From Candidatus Endolissoclinum faulkneri L5 (GTDB lineage Bacteria; Pseudomonadota; Alphaproteobacteria; Thalassobaculales; Thalassobaculaceae): 64,000 bases of DNA. Shown here piece by piece: positions 51,304 to 61,781 of the stretch. The notes beneath the pieces were generated by a model. The model did no database searches, was not told the origin of the DNA, and saw only the letters and a list, made by a program, of their open reading frames with translations. The stretch is from positions 639,653 to 703,652 of the forward strand of contig NZ_CP006745.1 in the NCBI RefSeq assembly GCF_000510265.1, written 5' to 3'. Numbering within the stretch: the stretch's first letter is position 1; each line of letters opens with the position of its first letter. The translations under genes were made by a program, and so were the position numbers.

Positions 51304-52755
51304 AACTATTCCTCAATAAAATCTCTTTGAAATTAGCGATAAATATAGCAGTATTATTCCATTCGATATCCAAATGCCTTAAAAAATACTTATAAATAAT
51401 ATAAAGTTGTTTGTATTCTCAATTGATTGATCTATGACAAGATATAAGGGTTTTATTTATGGATTTTGCTTACTTAAACAACCTAAATTAAAATATTTAA
51501 TGTCTAATTGCACATTTTTATCTTTTTAGCAAATTTTAGGCAATCTAAAGTTATTAATTAGCCATTAAATGTCTGCTTGTCAGTAGTGGAAATAAATATA
51601 TAAAGACAACTAATAACTTAAATACATTGAGCATCAACAAAAAATTTAAACATCACATAATCGATAAAGTATAAATTTTTTGCGTTTATAGTTGACTAAG
51701 CGAAATGCTATCCCAGCTGATTAATTTAGCGTTGCGAAGATAAGTTGAGACGTTGCTATCTTTATTTACAAAATTTTTTAAAAAAATTATTAATATAAAA
51801 TTAAGCAATATACAAGATTGTTTATTTTTAGCATAAAGTTATTCAAATTTTAACTTTAAAAAATGAAATTCTAGGCATTAGTCTTAGTGAGAACTTGCAA
51901 TAAAATGAGCCTACACCATTTTTTTTACAAAATATAATATACAAATTCTTAGCAAAGCATTCTAATTAGAAAAGCTAAAAGCAAGCAAATATTTTATTAT
52001 TAATTAATTATAAAACAATAAGAATTGTTGTCAGCTTTAGTTTGAGTATCACATCGGTAAACACGTAATAAAGTTTTATTATTCATTGCGCGAAACGCTA
52101 ATAAATTTCTTTTAGGTTATATAAGTTGATACCTGATAAAAAAAGATCTAGTTTACTTTTAGTAATGCTTTTGCAAATCAAGACAAATAAATTTTACGCT
52201 AGACAATTATATTTTACCTATTTTTCACTTAGGACAGTGAATGTCATGAAAAGACAGCTATATAATTTGTTGTTTTAATATCGTTACGGTATCTCTCTCA
52301 AGTAAATTACTCTAAATTTTGCAATAATTCAGCTCGTACAGTATTACCTAATAATTTTTAATCTATTGCTTAAAAACTAAGTAAGATTAGCAAAATCTTT
52401 CTCATTAGACAATCATTTATCGGCACAGAAAGCTTAGTTAGATAATAAGGATCCGGCCCATGGCAGCCTTCGATTAAAATATTTATGCCATAGAGGACAT
52501 TAAATAGGATGGAATACCATATATTATCTAAATACTCATAACAAGTAGTTTACAAACTACACTATCAATTTTTAATCACAATTAATAGCAATTATTCGTA
52601 AGTACTATAATAAGTTAATAATGCCCTTTATTCATCAAAAACTAACGCTACTTGATAAGTAAGTAAATCGTCCAGTAGTGATTAGTTTATTTAACTTATT
52701 CTAAACGATTTAACTGAATTTAATCTAGTATTTGTTAATACAATTTAAGTATGCA

Positions 52756-52798
52756 AGTATATTAAAATACTTTGTTTGAAATAATATTTTAATATACT
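52756..52798. repeat. Inverted repeat, 14-bp perfect arms
   Basis: AGTATATTAAAATA and its complement are separated by 15 bases. Confidence 0.8.
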
Positions 52799-53100
52799 CA
52801 TTTTATACTACTAGTAAATTACGAGGATGTTAAACAAAGTAGAATGTTACATATAATTCATCTCAAATTATTTTCTATAATTTATTAGCTAATGATTATT
52901 ATATTATTTTTTAGACATATGTTATTTACCGCTGAACTATTAGATAGAATCTAGGATATTTTATAGGCGTTAGTTGCTTTTGAATCTACTCTAAGAGATA
53001 TCAAGTTAGTTACTGTTAACATAAACTTAGTTATTTAGTTTTTGCGGCAAAACATCTTCGTAAAATAAGTTTAAAGTATTGCTCTTCAAAAGTAACTTAC

Positions 53101-53139
53101 GCAATATAGATTTAATAATAATTATTAAATCTATATTGC
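53101..53139. repeat. Near-continuous 39-bp palindrome
   Basis: Perfect 19-bp arms, GCAATATAGATTTAATAAT and its complement, meet across one base. It lies 380 bp beyond the 3' end of dnaX. Confidence 0.92.
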
Positions 53140-53518
53140 ACACGATAGCAAGCTTTATGATTCATTATTTCTTCTACTACATCAAATTACACAAGTTATG
53201 TATTTGTTCATGGCACAAACGTCATATCCCATAGTCTACATTGGGCTATTCTCCAAATCCCAAAGTATTGGAGCAAAAAGTAGTGTATTTTGCAATCATA
53301 AAAAATTATTTCTCGCATCAGACTAATGCTTTAATTGTTAGCATATATTTTTATTTTATCCTACATTAACTAACTCTCTATCACTTGTAATGCGGCTTAA
53401 TTTATTTTTAATTGAATTATATATCTCTCATCTTATTACTGCAGATAGCGTTTTATCATGTATAAATATCATAAATTCCCCTAGTGTAGATAAGAATACT
53501 TTCATTTGTTATGTCAAT

Positions 53519-55327
53519 TTACAAAGCACCTCTTTCTACTAGTATCTCTGTAATAAAATCTGTCATATTGTCTATTTCTGCACCAGGGAACAATTTTAAT
53601 ACCTTAGCAATTAAGGGGTAAGCTGCAAATTCACTCTGTATAGCAGCTAATTGTGCTTCATTTTGTTCCATCATTGTTGGGCTACCTTTTTCGTTAGAAA
53701 TTTCGATAACCCACTTCTTGCCAGTCCAACATTGCAAATATTGAGTAAGCAATTTAAAAACATGATGATGGTCGATACTTCCCTGCGGACGAAGCTTTAA
53801 GCGACCTGGCTTAACAAGCACCGGATGCACATTAGTTACTAATGTAGTTCCCAAAATCGTTTCGCCTCTCTGGAATGCTAATTTAACCACTCCAGCAAAG
53901 TCGACAGGCATTGGATCCAATATTTTATTTGGATTGTAAGCTAATGATTTTTTGTCAGGATGTACATCAGCTACGCTAGAATCTGAGATAACATTTTTGC
54001 TACATTGTGACGTTTCATAATTTAAGTTATCAAAATCATTTCTGCTATCATCAACGGCAATATTGCTAGAGGCATTAGATGGCATATCGATTGTTTCAAT
54101 AGGTATTGATGAAGCGTATGTTGGTAAATGAGTTTGTGTTTTTGTAGTTTCGTATGTAACATCTGTGGGCAAAATTTTCTTATCGTGCATCATTCGCATC
54201 AAATCAAGTGGCTCAGGTAATTCAGCGCTATAAGCAATACGAATAATAATCATCTCTACTGCGGCAATTGGCAGAGAAGATGCTTGAACCTCGCTAATTC
54301 CCTTTGCCAACATTTGCCAAGCCATAGTCAGGGAGGACATCCTCATTACTTTTGCTAGGGCTATACTTTGTTCTCTCTCCGCTTCGCTTAGGTTGTTATT
54401 TACAGCCGCTTCAGGGGCAATTTTTATGCAAGTAACAATATGAGTTACCTCCATTAGATCCTGTATTATTATAACTGGGTCAGCGCCATTCTCATACAAT
54501 TTTGATAAAATATTGAGAGCATCTAAAATTTTACCTGCCATAATTGCTTGGTACATTTCATAAATTCGTATACGGTCAATTAGACCAAGCATTTGACGCG
54601 TATCATCAAGCGTAATTAAATTAGCATTAAGTGCGATAGCCTGATCTAGAAGCGATAAAGCGTCACGAGCAGATCCATCGGCAACGCGAGCCAATAATTT
54701 TAACGCATCAAATTCTGCCTCAATTTTTTCATTATGGCAAACCTTTTCAAACAATTTTATTAATAGATTAATACTTATTCTTCTTAAATCAAATCGCTGA
54801 CAGCGTGATAAAATCGTAGTTGGAACCTTACGAATTTCAGTAGTGGCAAAGATAAATTTCACGTGTTCAGGTGGTTCTTCAAGCGTCTTTAACAGTCCAT
54901 TAAAAGCATTTTTGGATAGCATATGGACTTCGTCTAGGATATATATTTTATAACGACCTGCCACAGGACGATATCGAGCATTTTCTATCAGCTGGCGTAT
55001 ATCATCTACACCAGTATGAGATGCTGCATCCATTTCTAACACATCTATGTGTCTACCTTCAGCAATAGCACGACAATTATGGCAAACAACACATGGCTGC
55101 ATTCTTATCCGATCATCTACACTTTGACCGACACAATTCAAACTTTTAGCTATAATTCTGGCTGTAGTAGTTTTACCAACTCCACGCACACCAAACAACA
55201 TAAAAGCATGGTGTAAACGATCATGCTTGCATGCGTTGCGTAAAGTACGCACTAAGACATCTTGGCCTATAAGGTCGTCAAACGTCTGAGGCCTGTACTT
55301 ACGCGCTAAAACCAAGTATTCACTCAA
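53519..55327 (-). CDS. dnaX: DNA polymerase III subunits gamma/tau
   Basis: Clamp-loader ATPase that loads the beta clamp and, in its tau form, couples polymerases and helicase. 602 residues: AAA+ domain with Walker A GVRGVGKT (46-53), zinc module C65, C79, C82 and C85, Walker B ILDEVH and sensor ATTEIRK, then a lid domain, a poorly conserved linker (about 390-480) and a C-terminal domain that binds the polymerase. The start is TTG at 55327; no ATG or GTG is available in frame before the upstream stop. No obvious A-rich slippery site for a frameshifted gamma form was noticed. It lies just downstream of the SRP RNA gene, a common alphaproteobacterial arrangement. Confidence 0.95.
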   Translation of the reverse strand: MSEYLVLARKYRPQTFDDLIGQDVLVRTLRNACKHDRLHHAFMLFGVRGVGKTTTARIIAKSLNCVGQSVDDRIRMQPCVVCHNCRAIAEGRHIDVLEMDAASHTGVDDIRQLIENARYRPVAGRYKIYILDEVHMLSKNAFNGLLKTLEEPPEHVKFIFATTEIRKVPTTILSRCQRFDLRRISINLLIKLFEKVCHNEKIEAEFDALKLLARVADGSARDALSLLDQAIALNANLITLDDTRQMLGLIDRIRIYEMYQAIMAGKILDALNILSKLYENGADPVIIIQDLMEVTHIVTCIKIAPEAAVNNNLSEAEREQSIALAKVMRMSSLTMAWQMLAKGISEVQASSLPIAAVEMIIIRIAYSAELPEPLDLMRMMHDKKILPTDVTYETTKTQTHLPTYASSIPIETIDMPSNASSNIAVDDSRNDFDNLNYETSQCSKNVISDSSVADVHPDKKSLAYNPNKILDPMPVDFAGVVKLAFQRGETILGTTLVTNVHPVLVKPGRLKLRPQGSIDHHHVFKLLTQYLQCWTGKKWVIEISNEKGSPTMMEQNEAQLAAIQSEFAAYPLIAKVLKLFPGAEIDNMTDFITEILVERGAL

Positions 55328-55411
55328 TACAAAGCTAACCCAGGCAATGAGAAAATGTCCATTAACTTAATAACTATAGTAAATAAAACGATGTATTTTA
55401 TATAATCGTAA

Positions 55412-55429
55412 ACCTTTCATTGAAAAGGT
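55412..55429 (-). terminator. Hairpin just after the SRP RNA
   Basis: On the minus strand ACCTTT and AAAGGT flank a six-base loop directly beyond the RNA 3' end. It may be a terminator or processing stem for ffs, but no clear U-run follows. Confidence 0.35.
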
Positions 55430-55523
55430 GGAAGATTAGCAGTGACCCACACTAACAATCGTTACGGCTGCTTCCTTCCGGATCTGACCGAGTTGGCGAA
55501 TAGCATGCCCAAGCTAACCTTCC
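55430..55523 (-). ncRNA. ffs: Signal recognition particle RNA, small (4.5S) type
   Basis: The minus strand carries the universally conserved SRP helix-8 sequence GGTCAGATCCGGAAGGAAGC followed by AGCCGTAACGA, which binds Ffh. The ends pair (GGAAGGTTAGC with GCTAATCTTCC), giving a hairpin of about 94 bases, the usual bacterial 4.5S size. The ends are inferred from pairing and may be off by a few bases. Together with Ffh it targets membrane proteins to the translocon. It lies about 100 bp upstream of dnaX on the same strand. Confidence 0.95.
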
Positions 55524-56415
55524 GATTATGATGATACATTATTAATCTGGTCCAAAGCAAGGATTAATTTTAATAATTTTATAAAATTATAAGAATCGAT
55601 CCATTATCCCTATAATCAAACGTTAATAAAAACAATAATCTAGAGAATAACTATAACTTATATTAGTCGTAGTTAATATTCTAGCTATAAATTGGCTATC
55701 TGCGCTTTAATTATCAGCAATATAAAAGCTTGCATAGCCTTAGTAGCAAGATAAGAAATTATAGACAAAAACTAACTGTATTTGTTAAATAATCGATATA
55801 TACTATGTATGAGATATAGCTAGACGATTAACCAATATAATTGTTGCATATAGTGCAACTTAAAATTTGCTAAAATTTCTAGCTTTATTATATTTTGAAT
55901 GAGCAATCCGAAAGATTAAATAATTTAATATTATTCTTAACTGAGGATTTTTATGCTCATCATTTACGCAAACTTGCTGAATTTTATATTTATAATTAGT
56001 CTATTTTAACTAATTCGCTATACCTATCACTGAAGGATTCTTCTTGAGGGAGAACGAATACAGATAAAAAACACCACAAGATGTTAGCTTTCGTTTTATT
56101 AATTGGCATCCTTTAAGATTTTGACACCATGTGACTATCACTTAATTATTTAAATTAATCAAAAGTAGTGCATATTAAGATACTTAAGGGTATTAGAAAT
56201 TACTTTTATCGTCTAAAGATTTGTTCTTTCTATAATTAAGAGAAATTATACAATTAATCATCGTAAAATACGTATATTGCAGATAGAATTTGCGCATTGC
56301 TCGCTTTCCATTCTCGGCTAACTGCATCACCCACATTGACTAACAAATAGTTGTAAAAGTTAGCAAAACTATTAGACGTAAGTTTATCGTCAAGACAATT
56401 ACCATTCTGGTTTAT
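55524..56415. other. AT-rich gap between ffs and sdhB
   Basis: No recognised gene in 0.9 kb. The right-hand 160 bases (56254-56415) continue the sdhB frame past its stop for 53 codons with protein-like composition. The ffs promoter must lie at the left edge but cannot be fixed. Confidence 0.55.
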
Positions 56416-57195
56416 TTACTTTCGCAGTACCAAAAGCTTTTTCACCTCTGCAATCGCCTTAGCTGGATTTAAACCCTTGGGACATGTATTAGTACAATTC
56501 ATAATTGTATGACACCTATACAAGCGAAAAGGTTCATCGAGCATATTCAATCGCTCCTCTGTTTGCTTATCGCGGCTATCCGAAATCCAGCGGTAAGCCT
56601 GTAGCAACACTGCTGGACCGAGAAAACTTTTGCTATTCCACCAGTAGCTCGGACACGCGGTAGAACAGCAAAAACATAAGACACACTCCCACAACCCATC
56701 AAGCTTATCGCGTTCCCGCGGAGACTGCTTGTGCTCTTTGGCAATAGAATGTGGTTTATCAACTTGTAACCAAGGCTTGATAGAAGTAAGCTGTTCGTAG
56801 GCTGATGATAGATCTGGAACTAGATCTTTAATAACTGGCATATGCGGTAGTGGGTAAATATAGACGTCACCTTTTATATCAGAGATCGACTTTAAGCAAG
56901 CAAGTGTATTAGTTCCATCGACATTCATTGAGCAAGAACCACATATACCTTCGCGACAAGAACGGCGAAAAGTTAAAGTTGTATCAATCTCGTTTTTAAT
57001 TTTAATCAGTGCATCAAGTACCATCGGCTGGCAATTATCAAGATCTATCTCATAAGTATCTAACCTGGGGTTGGGTATTTTATCAGGGTCATAACGATAA
57101 ACTTTAAAATTCTTAATTCGAACTCCCCCTTTTCGCGCTTTATAAGTATGACCAACGCTAATTTTTGCATTCTTGGAAAAATTCAACCAGCCCAT
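56416..57195 (-). CDS. sdhB: Succinate dehydrogenase iron-sulfur subunit
   Basis: Electron-transfer subunit of complex II, on the cytoplasmic face of the inner membrane. All cluster ligands are present: [2Fe-2S] C80, C85, C88 and C100; [4Fe-4S] C171, C174, C177 and C238; [3Fe-4S] C181, C228 and C234. Length is 259 residues, as normal. It is last in the sdhC-sdhD-sdhA-sdhB operon, 47 bp after sdhA. The frame stays open for 53 codons after the TAA, but the protein is already full length, so I do not regard the stop as an error. Confidence 0.97.
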   Translation of the reverse strand: MGWLNFSKNAKISVGHTYKARKGGVRIKNFKVYRYDPDKIPNPRLDTYEIDLDNCQPMVLDALIKIKNEIDTTLTFRRSCREGICGSCSMNVDGTNTLACLKSISDIKGDVYIYPLPHMPVIKDLVPDLSSAYEQLTSIKPWLQVDKPHSIAKEHKQSPRERDKLDGLWECVLCFCCSTACPSYWWNSKSFLGPAVLLQAYRWISDSRDKQTEERLNMLDEPFRLYRCHTIMNCTNTCPKGLNPAKAIAEVKKLLVLRK

Positions 57196-57242
57196 CAGTA
57201 CATTTCCTTCATTTATTAGGATATTAGGTTAGAGGAGATCAG

Positions 57243-59033
57243 TTAATAAACGCGATCAACAGGTGGGATTACTTTTACATCATCCGAAAACGTATGCATG
57301 TGGACTTCGCGATAAGCAACAGTAGTTTCATTTTTACCGTTTAACCACATAACCGTATGTTTCATCCAGTTTTCGTCATTACGATTAGGAAAATCCTCAT
57401 GAGCATGGGCACCTCTGCTTTCTTTACGTAAGAAAGCAGAGGTGAGAGTAACAATTGCTTGACTCATTAAATTATCTAATTCCATCATATCAATAAGATC
57501 AGTGTTCCAGATTAACGATTTATCGTTAACACTGACGTTAGATATCAGACTAGCTACCCCCTTCAACTTTTCTCTACCTTTATCCATGAGCTCCGTGGAA
57601 CGAAACACTGCAGCATGTTTTTGCATTGTGCGCTGCATACTAAGCCGCACCTCGCCAGCACGCAAATCTCCTTTTGCATTACGAATACGATCAAGACGTG
57701 CAATTGCCCTATCCGAAGCATCTTTAGTGATTGATTTATGAACTTTACCAGGCTGTAATATATTAGCAATACGATGGGAAACGGCACGACCAAATACGAT
57801 AATGTCTAGCAGAGAGTTTGTTCCTAATCGGTTCGCTCCGTGCACTGATACGCAAGCTGCCTCACCAATTGCCATAAGACCATGGACTACACAGTCAGAA
57901 TTTTCTGCGCTTGGATAAATCACTTCTCCGTGACAGTTGGTCGGGATTCCTCCCATATTGTAGTGAACCGTTGGTAATACTGGTATAGGTTCTTTAGCAA
58001 TATCAGAGCCAGCAAAAATTCTAGCTGTTTCCGATATGCCAGGTAAACGCTGTTGCAAAACATCTGGACTAATATGCTCCAAGTGTAGCATAATGTGATC
58101 ACCATTTGGACCAAAACCACGACCTTCATTAATTTCAATAGTCATAGCTCGACTAACTACGTCGCGAGAAGCTAGGTCATTAGCTGTTGGCGCATAGCGC
58201 TGCATAAAGCGCTCACCATCAGAATTTGTCAGATATCCCCCCTCACCACGTGCACCTTCTGTTATCAAGCATCCAGAACCATATATTCCAGTTGGATGAA
58301 ATTGTACAAATTCCATATCTTGTAGTGGTAAGCCGGCACGCAATACCATTGCATTACCGTCACCAGTGCAGGTGTGAGCTGAAGTGCAAGAAAAGTAGGC
58401 ACGGCCATAACCACCAGTAGCCAGTACGGTTTGATGTGCGCGAAAGCGATGAATAGTACTATCTTCTAAGCACAAAGCCATAACACCAACACACTCATCT
58501 TTCTCACTCATGATAAGATCAAGGGCAAAATATTCGATAAAAAAATCGACTTTATTGCGTAGTGACTGCTGATATAGGGTATGCAGAATTGCGTGACCGG
58601 TTCGATCTGCAGCAGCGCAAGCACGTTTAGCTATTGATTTACCGTGATTTAAAGTATGACCACCGAACGAGCGCTGATATATTTCGCCATTCTCAGTACG
58701 CGAGAATGGCACACCAAGATGTTCCAGCTCGATAACAGCTGGGATAGCATTACGACACATATACTCAATAGCATCTTGGTCACCAAGCCAATCGGATCCT
58801 TTAACGGTATCGTACATATGAAACTTCCAGTTATCCCCTTCACCCATGTTATCAAGTGCTGCACCAATACCACCCTGAGCAGCTACTGTATGGCTACGGG
58901 TAGGAAAAACTTTAGTAATACAGGCAGTCTTTAAACCTTTCATAGAAATGCCTAAAGTTGCCCGAAGACCAGCGCCTCCTGCACCAACCACAACTACGTC
59001 ATATTGGTGATCAATAATTGAATAGGAGTTCAT
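57243..59033 (-). CDS. sdhA: Succinate dehydrogenase flavoprotein subunit
   Basis: Oxidises succinate to fumarate with covalent FAD. Features are the FAD-binding GAGGAG (17-22), the FAD-linked histidine H48 in [11 protein letters not shown], the active-site segments HPTGIYGSG (247-255) and TEGARGEGG (259-267), and the catalytic arginine R291 (ASRDVVSR). The 596 residues are complete. The ATG lies four bases after the sdhD stop, so translation is probably coupled. It links the TCA cycle to the quinone pool. Confidence 0.97.
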   Translation of the reverse strand: MNSYSIIDHQYDVVVVGAGGAGLRATLGISMKGLKTACITKVFPTRSHTVAAQGGIGAALDNMGEGDNWKFHMYDTVKGSDWLGDQDAIEYMCRNAIPAVIELEHLGVPFSRTENGEIYQRSFGGHTLNHGKSIAKRACAAADRTGHAILHTLYQQSLRNKVDFFIEYFALDLIMSEKDECVGVMALCLEDSTIHRFRAHQTVLATGGYGRAYFSCTSAHTCTGDGNAMVLRAGLPLQDMEFVQFHPTGIYGSGCLITEGARGEGGYLTNSDGERFMQRYAPTANDLASRDVVSRAMTIEINEGRGFGPNGDHIMLHLEHISPDVLQQRLPGISETARIFAGSDIAKEPIPVLPTVHYNMGGIPTNCHGEVIYPSAENSDCVVHGLMAIGEAACVSVHGANRLGTNSLLDIIVFGRAVSHRIANILQPGKVHKSITKDASDRAIARLDRIRNAKGDLRAGEVRLSMQRTMQKHAAVFRSTELMDKGREKLKGVASLISNVSVNDKSLIWNTDLIDMMELDNLMSQAIVTLTSAFLRKESRGAHAHEDFPNRNDENWMKHTVMWLNGKNETTVAYREVHMHTFSDDVKVIPPVDRVY

Positions 59034-59037
59034 GACA

Positions 59038-59382
59038 TTAACGCCCTAAAGCAATTTTTAATACAGCGAATATTGCAGAAATCACTACAAAAATTAGTGC
59101 GCATTTCATTAAGACTAGTATTGCAAGCCTTGCGCTCTTGGTATGTACGTAATCCTCAACAATCACTTGAAGACCAAGTTGAGCATGATAAAACGATAAG
59201 ATGATTAAAGATATTAAGGTTATAGCTACTGAAGTAGAACCGATCCAATCTCTGGCACTAGCGTAGTCCATTTTTGTCAAACTTACCACAGAAATCACGA
59301 ACCACAGGATAAAAGGCACTAGTACTATGGCAGTAATTCGTTGCATCAACCAGTGATGCTTGCCGCCTTTAATATACTCCAT
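59038..59382 (-). CDS. sdhD: Succinate dehydrogenase membrane anchor subunit SdhD
   Basis: Small hydrophobic anchor that helps hold heme b and ubiquinone. Three membrane helices (about 17-35, 50-71 and 87-110 from the chosen start), the HHWLMQR entry segment, and the family motif [14 protein letters not shown] (65-78), in which H66 and D77-Y78 are the conserved residues. The ATG at 59382 has GGAG 12 bases upstream and gives 114 residues. The frame also opens at a TTG at 59400, giving 120, without a ribosome binding site. It lies between sdhC and sdhA. Confidence 0.92.
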   Translation of the reverse strand: MEYIKGGKHHWLMQRITAIVLVPFILWFVISVVSLTKMDYASARDWIGSTSVAITLISLIILSFYHAQLGLQVIVEDYVHTKSARLAILVLMKCALIFVVISAIFAVLKIALGR

Positions 59383-59448
59383 ATGTTGTATTTGCTCCAA
59401 ATATATACTTTAAAATAAACTTTAACATCAGTCCGTGTGGCAATTTAT

Positions 59449-59847
59449 CTAAATAACTGTTGTCCTTAAAATGATTACAAAGATCCAGGTTATAGAAGTT
59501 AGTAGGACTGCTATAGACAAAGTAATCCATCCAGACTTATACACATCCTCTAAACGAAACCCGTAGCCAGCATCCCAGAATAGATGTCTGATGCCATTAC
59601 ATAGGTGATACATAAGCGTACAAGTAAAAATGAATAAAATTAGTATGCCTAGCCAAGAAGTTAAGAACTTTTGAACCTTATCGAACACCTCTGGCCCTAC
59701 GGCAGCGGCAATTACCCACCAAACTAGCAATAAAGCACCTGCTACTAGTGCAACTCCTGTAGCGCGATGGCAAATCGACATAACACTAGTAAGCTGAGGC
59801 TTATAGATTTGTAAATGTGGCGAGAGAGGGCGATTGTGAGTTTTCAT
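59449..59847 (-). CDS. sdhC: Succinate dehydrogenase cytochrome b556 subunit SdhC
   Basis: Heme- and quinone-binding membrane anchor, first gene of the sdh operon. It has 132 residues and three helices (about 29-50, 64-84 and 107-128). The signature SICHRATG (24-31) carries the quinone-site S24, H27 and R28, and the heme ligand H81 lies in YHLCNGIRHL. It begins RPLSPHLQIYKPQLTS, the standard N-terminus. No promoter can be placed with confidence in the upstream gap. Confidence 0.94.
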   Translation of the reverse strand: MKTHNRPLSPHLQIYKPQLTSVMSICHRATGVALVAGALLLVWWVIAAAVGPEVFDKVQKFLTSWLGILILFIFTCTLMYHLCNGIRHLFWDAGYGFRLEDVYKSGWITLSIAVLLTSITWIFVIILRTTVI

Positions 59848-60847
59848 TATTTTAAAAATCTCATAGCTGGGAAATGTTTGACTGCTTTTAAATTATATAG
59901 CTAGAAAGTAATACTGCAAATTACTTAAATATATCTTTATAACCTGGAGGGAAGCGGCAATATTAGCTTTTCCATACTTGTTCTAGAGATTAATCTTTTT
60001 AATAAAAAATCTTAATTAAGTTGCAAATCTCTTAAAAAATTTAAACATTTGCGCATGGATGCCTTCGTCGTATTTTAATTTTTATGAAATGTCGGTATGT
60101 ATTAACTTAAGCAACATCTGTTCTTGAGCATGATGTTCAGTCTGCCATAATATTACGGTTAAAATCAAGCTAATTTGATGGAGTAAAATACATAGACTGC
60201 AAATTTTTGCATGGAATCATACATTGCTCTATGTATTGAGGAGTTAAATAAATGCGGCAAGAGCAACCAGTAGTACTGAGCTAAGAGTTCTAAGTCATAA
60301 GGCTGTTACAGAATTTTTCTTAATCTTAAAGTTTTTTAAGAAAGGCTTATGGTTAATTTTTGCTTGCTCTTAAATTGCAAATACTGAAGAAAGAATAAAG
60401 TTAAATATTAGTTTTAGTACTAGATCGATTAGAGTATCATTCATTAGTTAAAACTAGGATATATTTAGTAAATAAAAATGATCTTAGTAGGTTTTGTATT
60501 AAACACACTAAATCTTTAAAACAAATATTTTGAGTTATACTAAAAGTATCAAATTAGTTATGCAGAAATATTAATCATTATAGAGCATTAGTCTATTCCC
60601 CAGTTTAATAAAGTTATATCGAAATAATTTTGCATTAACACAAAAACACTTTGAGATTCCTCTAATAAGTGTAAAACATTATACTAAAAAGGGAAGATTA
60701 TACCTAATGCATCCATATTTCTTAGTCTATATTTAACAATTTTAGAATGATAAACCCCATCAGTTTAATATGCCCAGCGATAAGTTTTGTTTATTAGGAT
60801 TAATAGTTTCGTGAAGTTCTCACTAGCCTGTTTTTAGGTATTTAATT

Positions 60848-61000
60848 ATGCCCAATACAAAAATTGCTGCACATAAGTTATTTTGCAAATCTATCGCGGC
60901 AGTAGCGATTTTAAAAAATTATTCGCTTCAATCTGAAGTTATTGTTGCTATTTTAGAGCCTTGTAATATACTTAAGGTAATATTAATATACTTAAGGTAA
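60848..61000 (+). pseudogene. Possible gene fragment, 50 codons, unknown
   Basis: Reads ATG to TAA as a 50-residue frame beginning MPNTKIAAHKLF and containing SLQSEVIVAILEP. GC content and amino-acid mix are closer to the genes than to the gaps. No ribosome binding site and no family recognised. The 3' end runs into a 20-bp tandem duplication, so even if it derives from a gene it is probably truncated. Open frames of this length are expected by chance in this AT-rich DNA. Confidence 0.2.
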
Positions 61001-61004
61001 TATA
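60965..61004. repeat. Tandem duplication, 2 x 20 bp
   Basis: AATATACTTAAGGTAATATT is followed directly by a copy that differs at the last base only. Confidence 0.88.
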
Positions 61005-61312
61005 TTAATCCGGCAAAAGCTTTAATTAAATCGTAGAGCACAAGTTATGATTAATGTAGTAAAATAAGGCATATCAATTTTGCTTGAGTTTTACTTTAGT
61101 TAATGTTATAATTCACGTTTTTTATAAGTTAGCGGATATTAATCCAGTGATTCGAAGTAATAGTCTGTTCAGTATGATATAAATTGGTCGGTAAATTTTA
61201 GCTGACTTTTACTTCCAATAGTTTATGTTTTCATGTATTTGACTTTTATTAGCAGTTTTTAAGTTCTCATACTTTTTGATAAGCTATAGCAAAGTAAACT
61301 TGGCGGATAATT

Positions 61313-61333
61313 TATACTTAATTATTAAGTATA
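61313..61333. repeat. Small inverted repeat, 9-bp arms
   Basis: TATACTTAA and its complement flank TTA. Confidence 0.65.
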
Positions 61334-61767
61334 CTTATATTATAAGTTAGAGTATTTACTAAGGTTATTAACTTCTTGCTTGAAGATCAAATTTTGGTTA
61401 CCTTGATGGGGTATGTAACTCATATTAGCATTGAGTTATTCAATAGTTGGAGATCCACTAGAATTTAAAAATTTTGAGTTGCTTAATTTATCAATGAATA
61501 AATGATTATGACTCTGTTTAGCAAAACGCGTATTTGAATTTTTATTTTTGTTCAAAGGTAAAATTCAAATTGAGCATGAGAATATCTTCGTATTAGCAGT
61601 AGAATATTAATATATTTTGATTACTGATTAAATTGTTTTGCTTATCGATTAAATTTCTTCGCTACGTGCCCCTAGCTTTGTCGTTCTTTTGCTTGCCAAC
61701 TTATAGAGTAAGTATAAGTCGAAGAATTTTTGTTTAAGTGCAATATTAATTTATGCTAATTAAAAAT

Positions 61768-61773
61768 GAGGAG
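61768..61773 (+). promoter_or_regulatory. Shine-Dalgarno of hisC
   Basis: GAGGAG lies eight bases before an ATT codon (61782) that is in frame with hisC. The nearby ATG at 61766 overlaps it and is out of frame. Confidence 0.6.
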
Positions 61774-61781
61774 TTTTTTTC

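Larger units (their letters stand above)
51304..53518. other. 2.2-kb AT-rich gap between gdhB and dnaX
   Basis: No intact gene. It includes inverted repeats at 52756-52798 and 53101-53139, and two less AT-rich patches with protein-like minus-strand frames (near 52387-52515 and 53190-53300). Relatives carry ybaB and recR directly downstream of dnaX, and neither is recognisable. Confidence 0.6.
59848..61781. other. 1.9-kb AT-rich gap between sdhC and hisC
   Basis: No recognised gene. A 50-codon plus-strand ORF at 60848-61000 has protein-like composition but no known motif, and overlaps an exact tandem duplication (60965-61004). A small inverted repeat is at 61313-61333. The hisC ribosome binding site is at the right edge. 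Confidence 0.55.
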
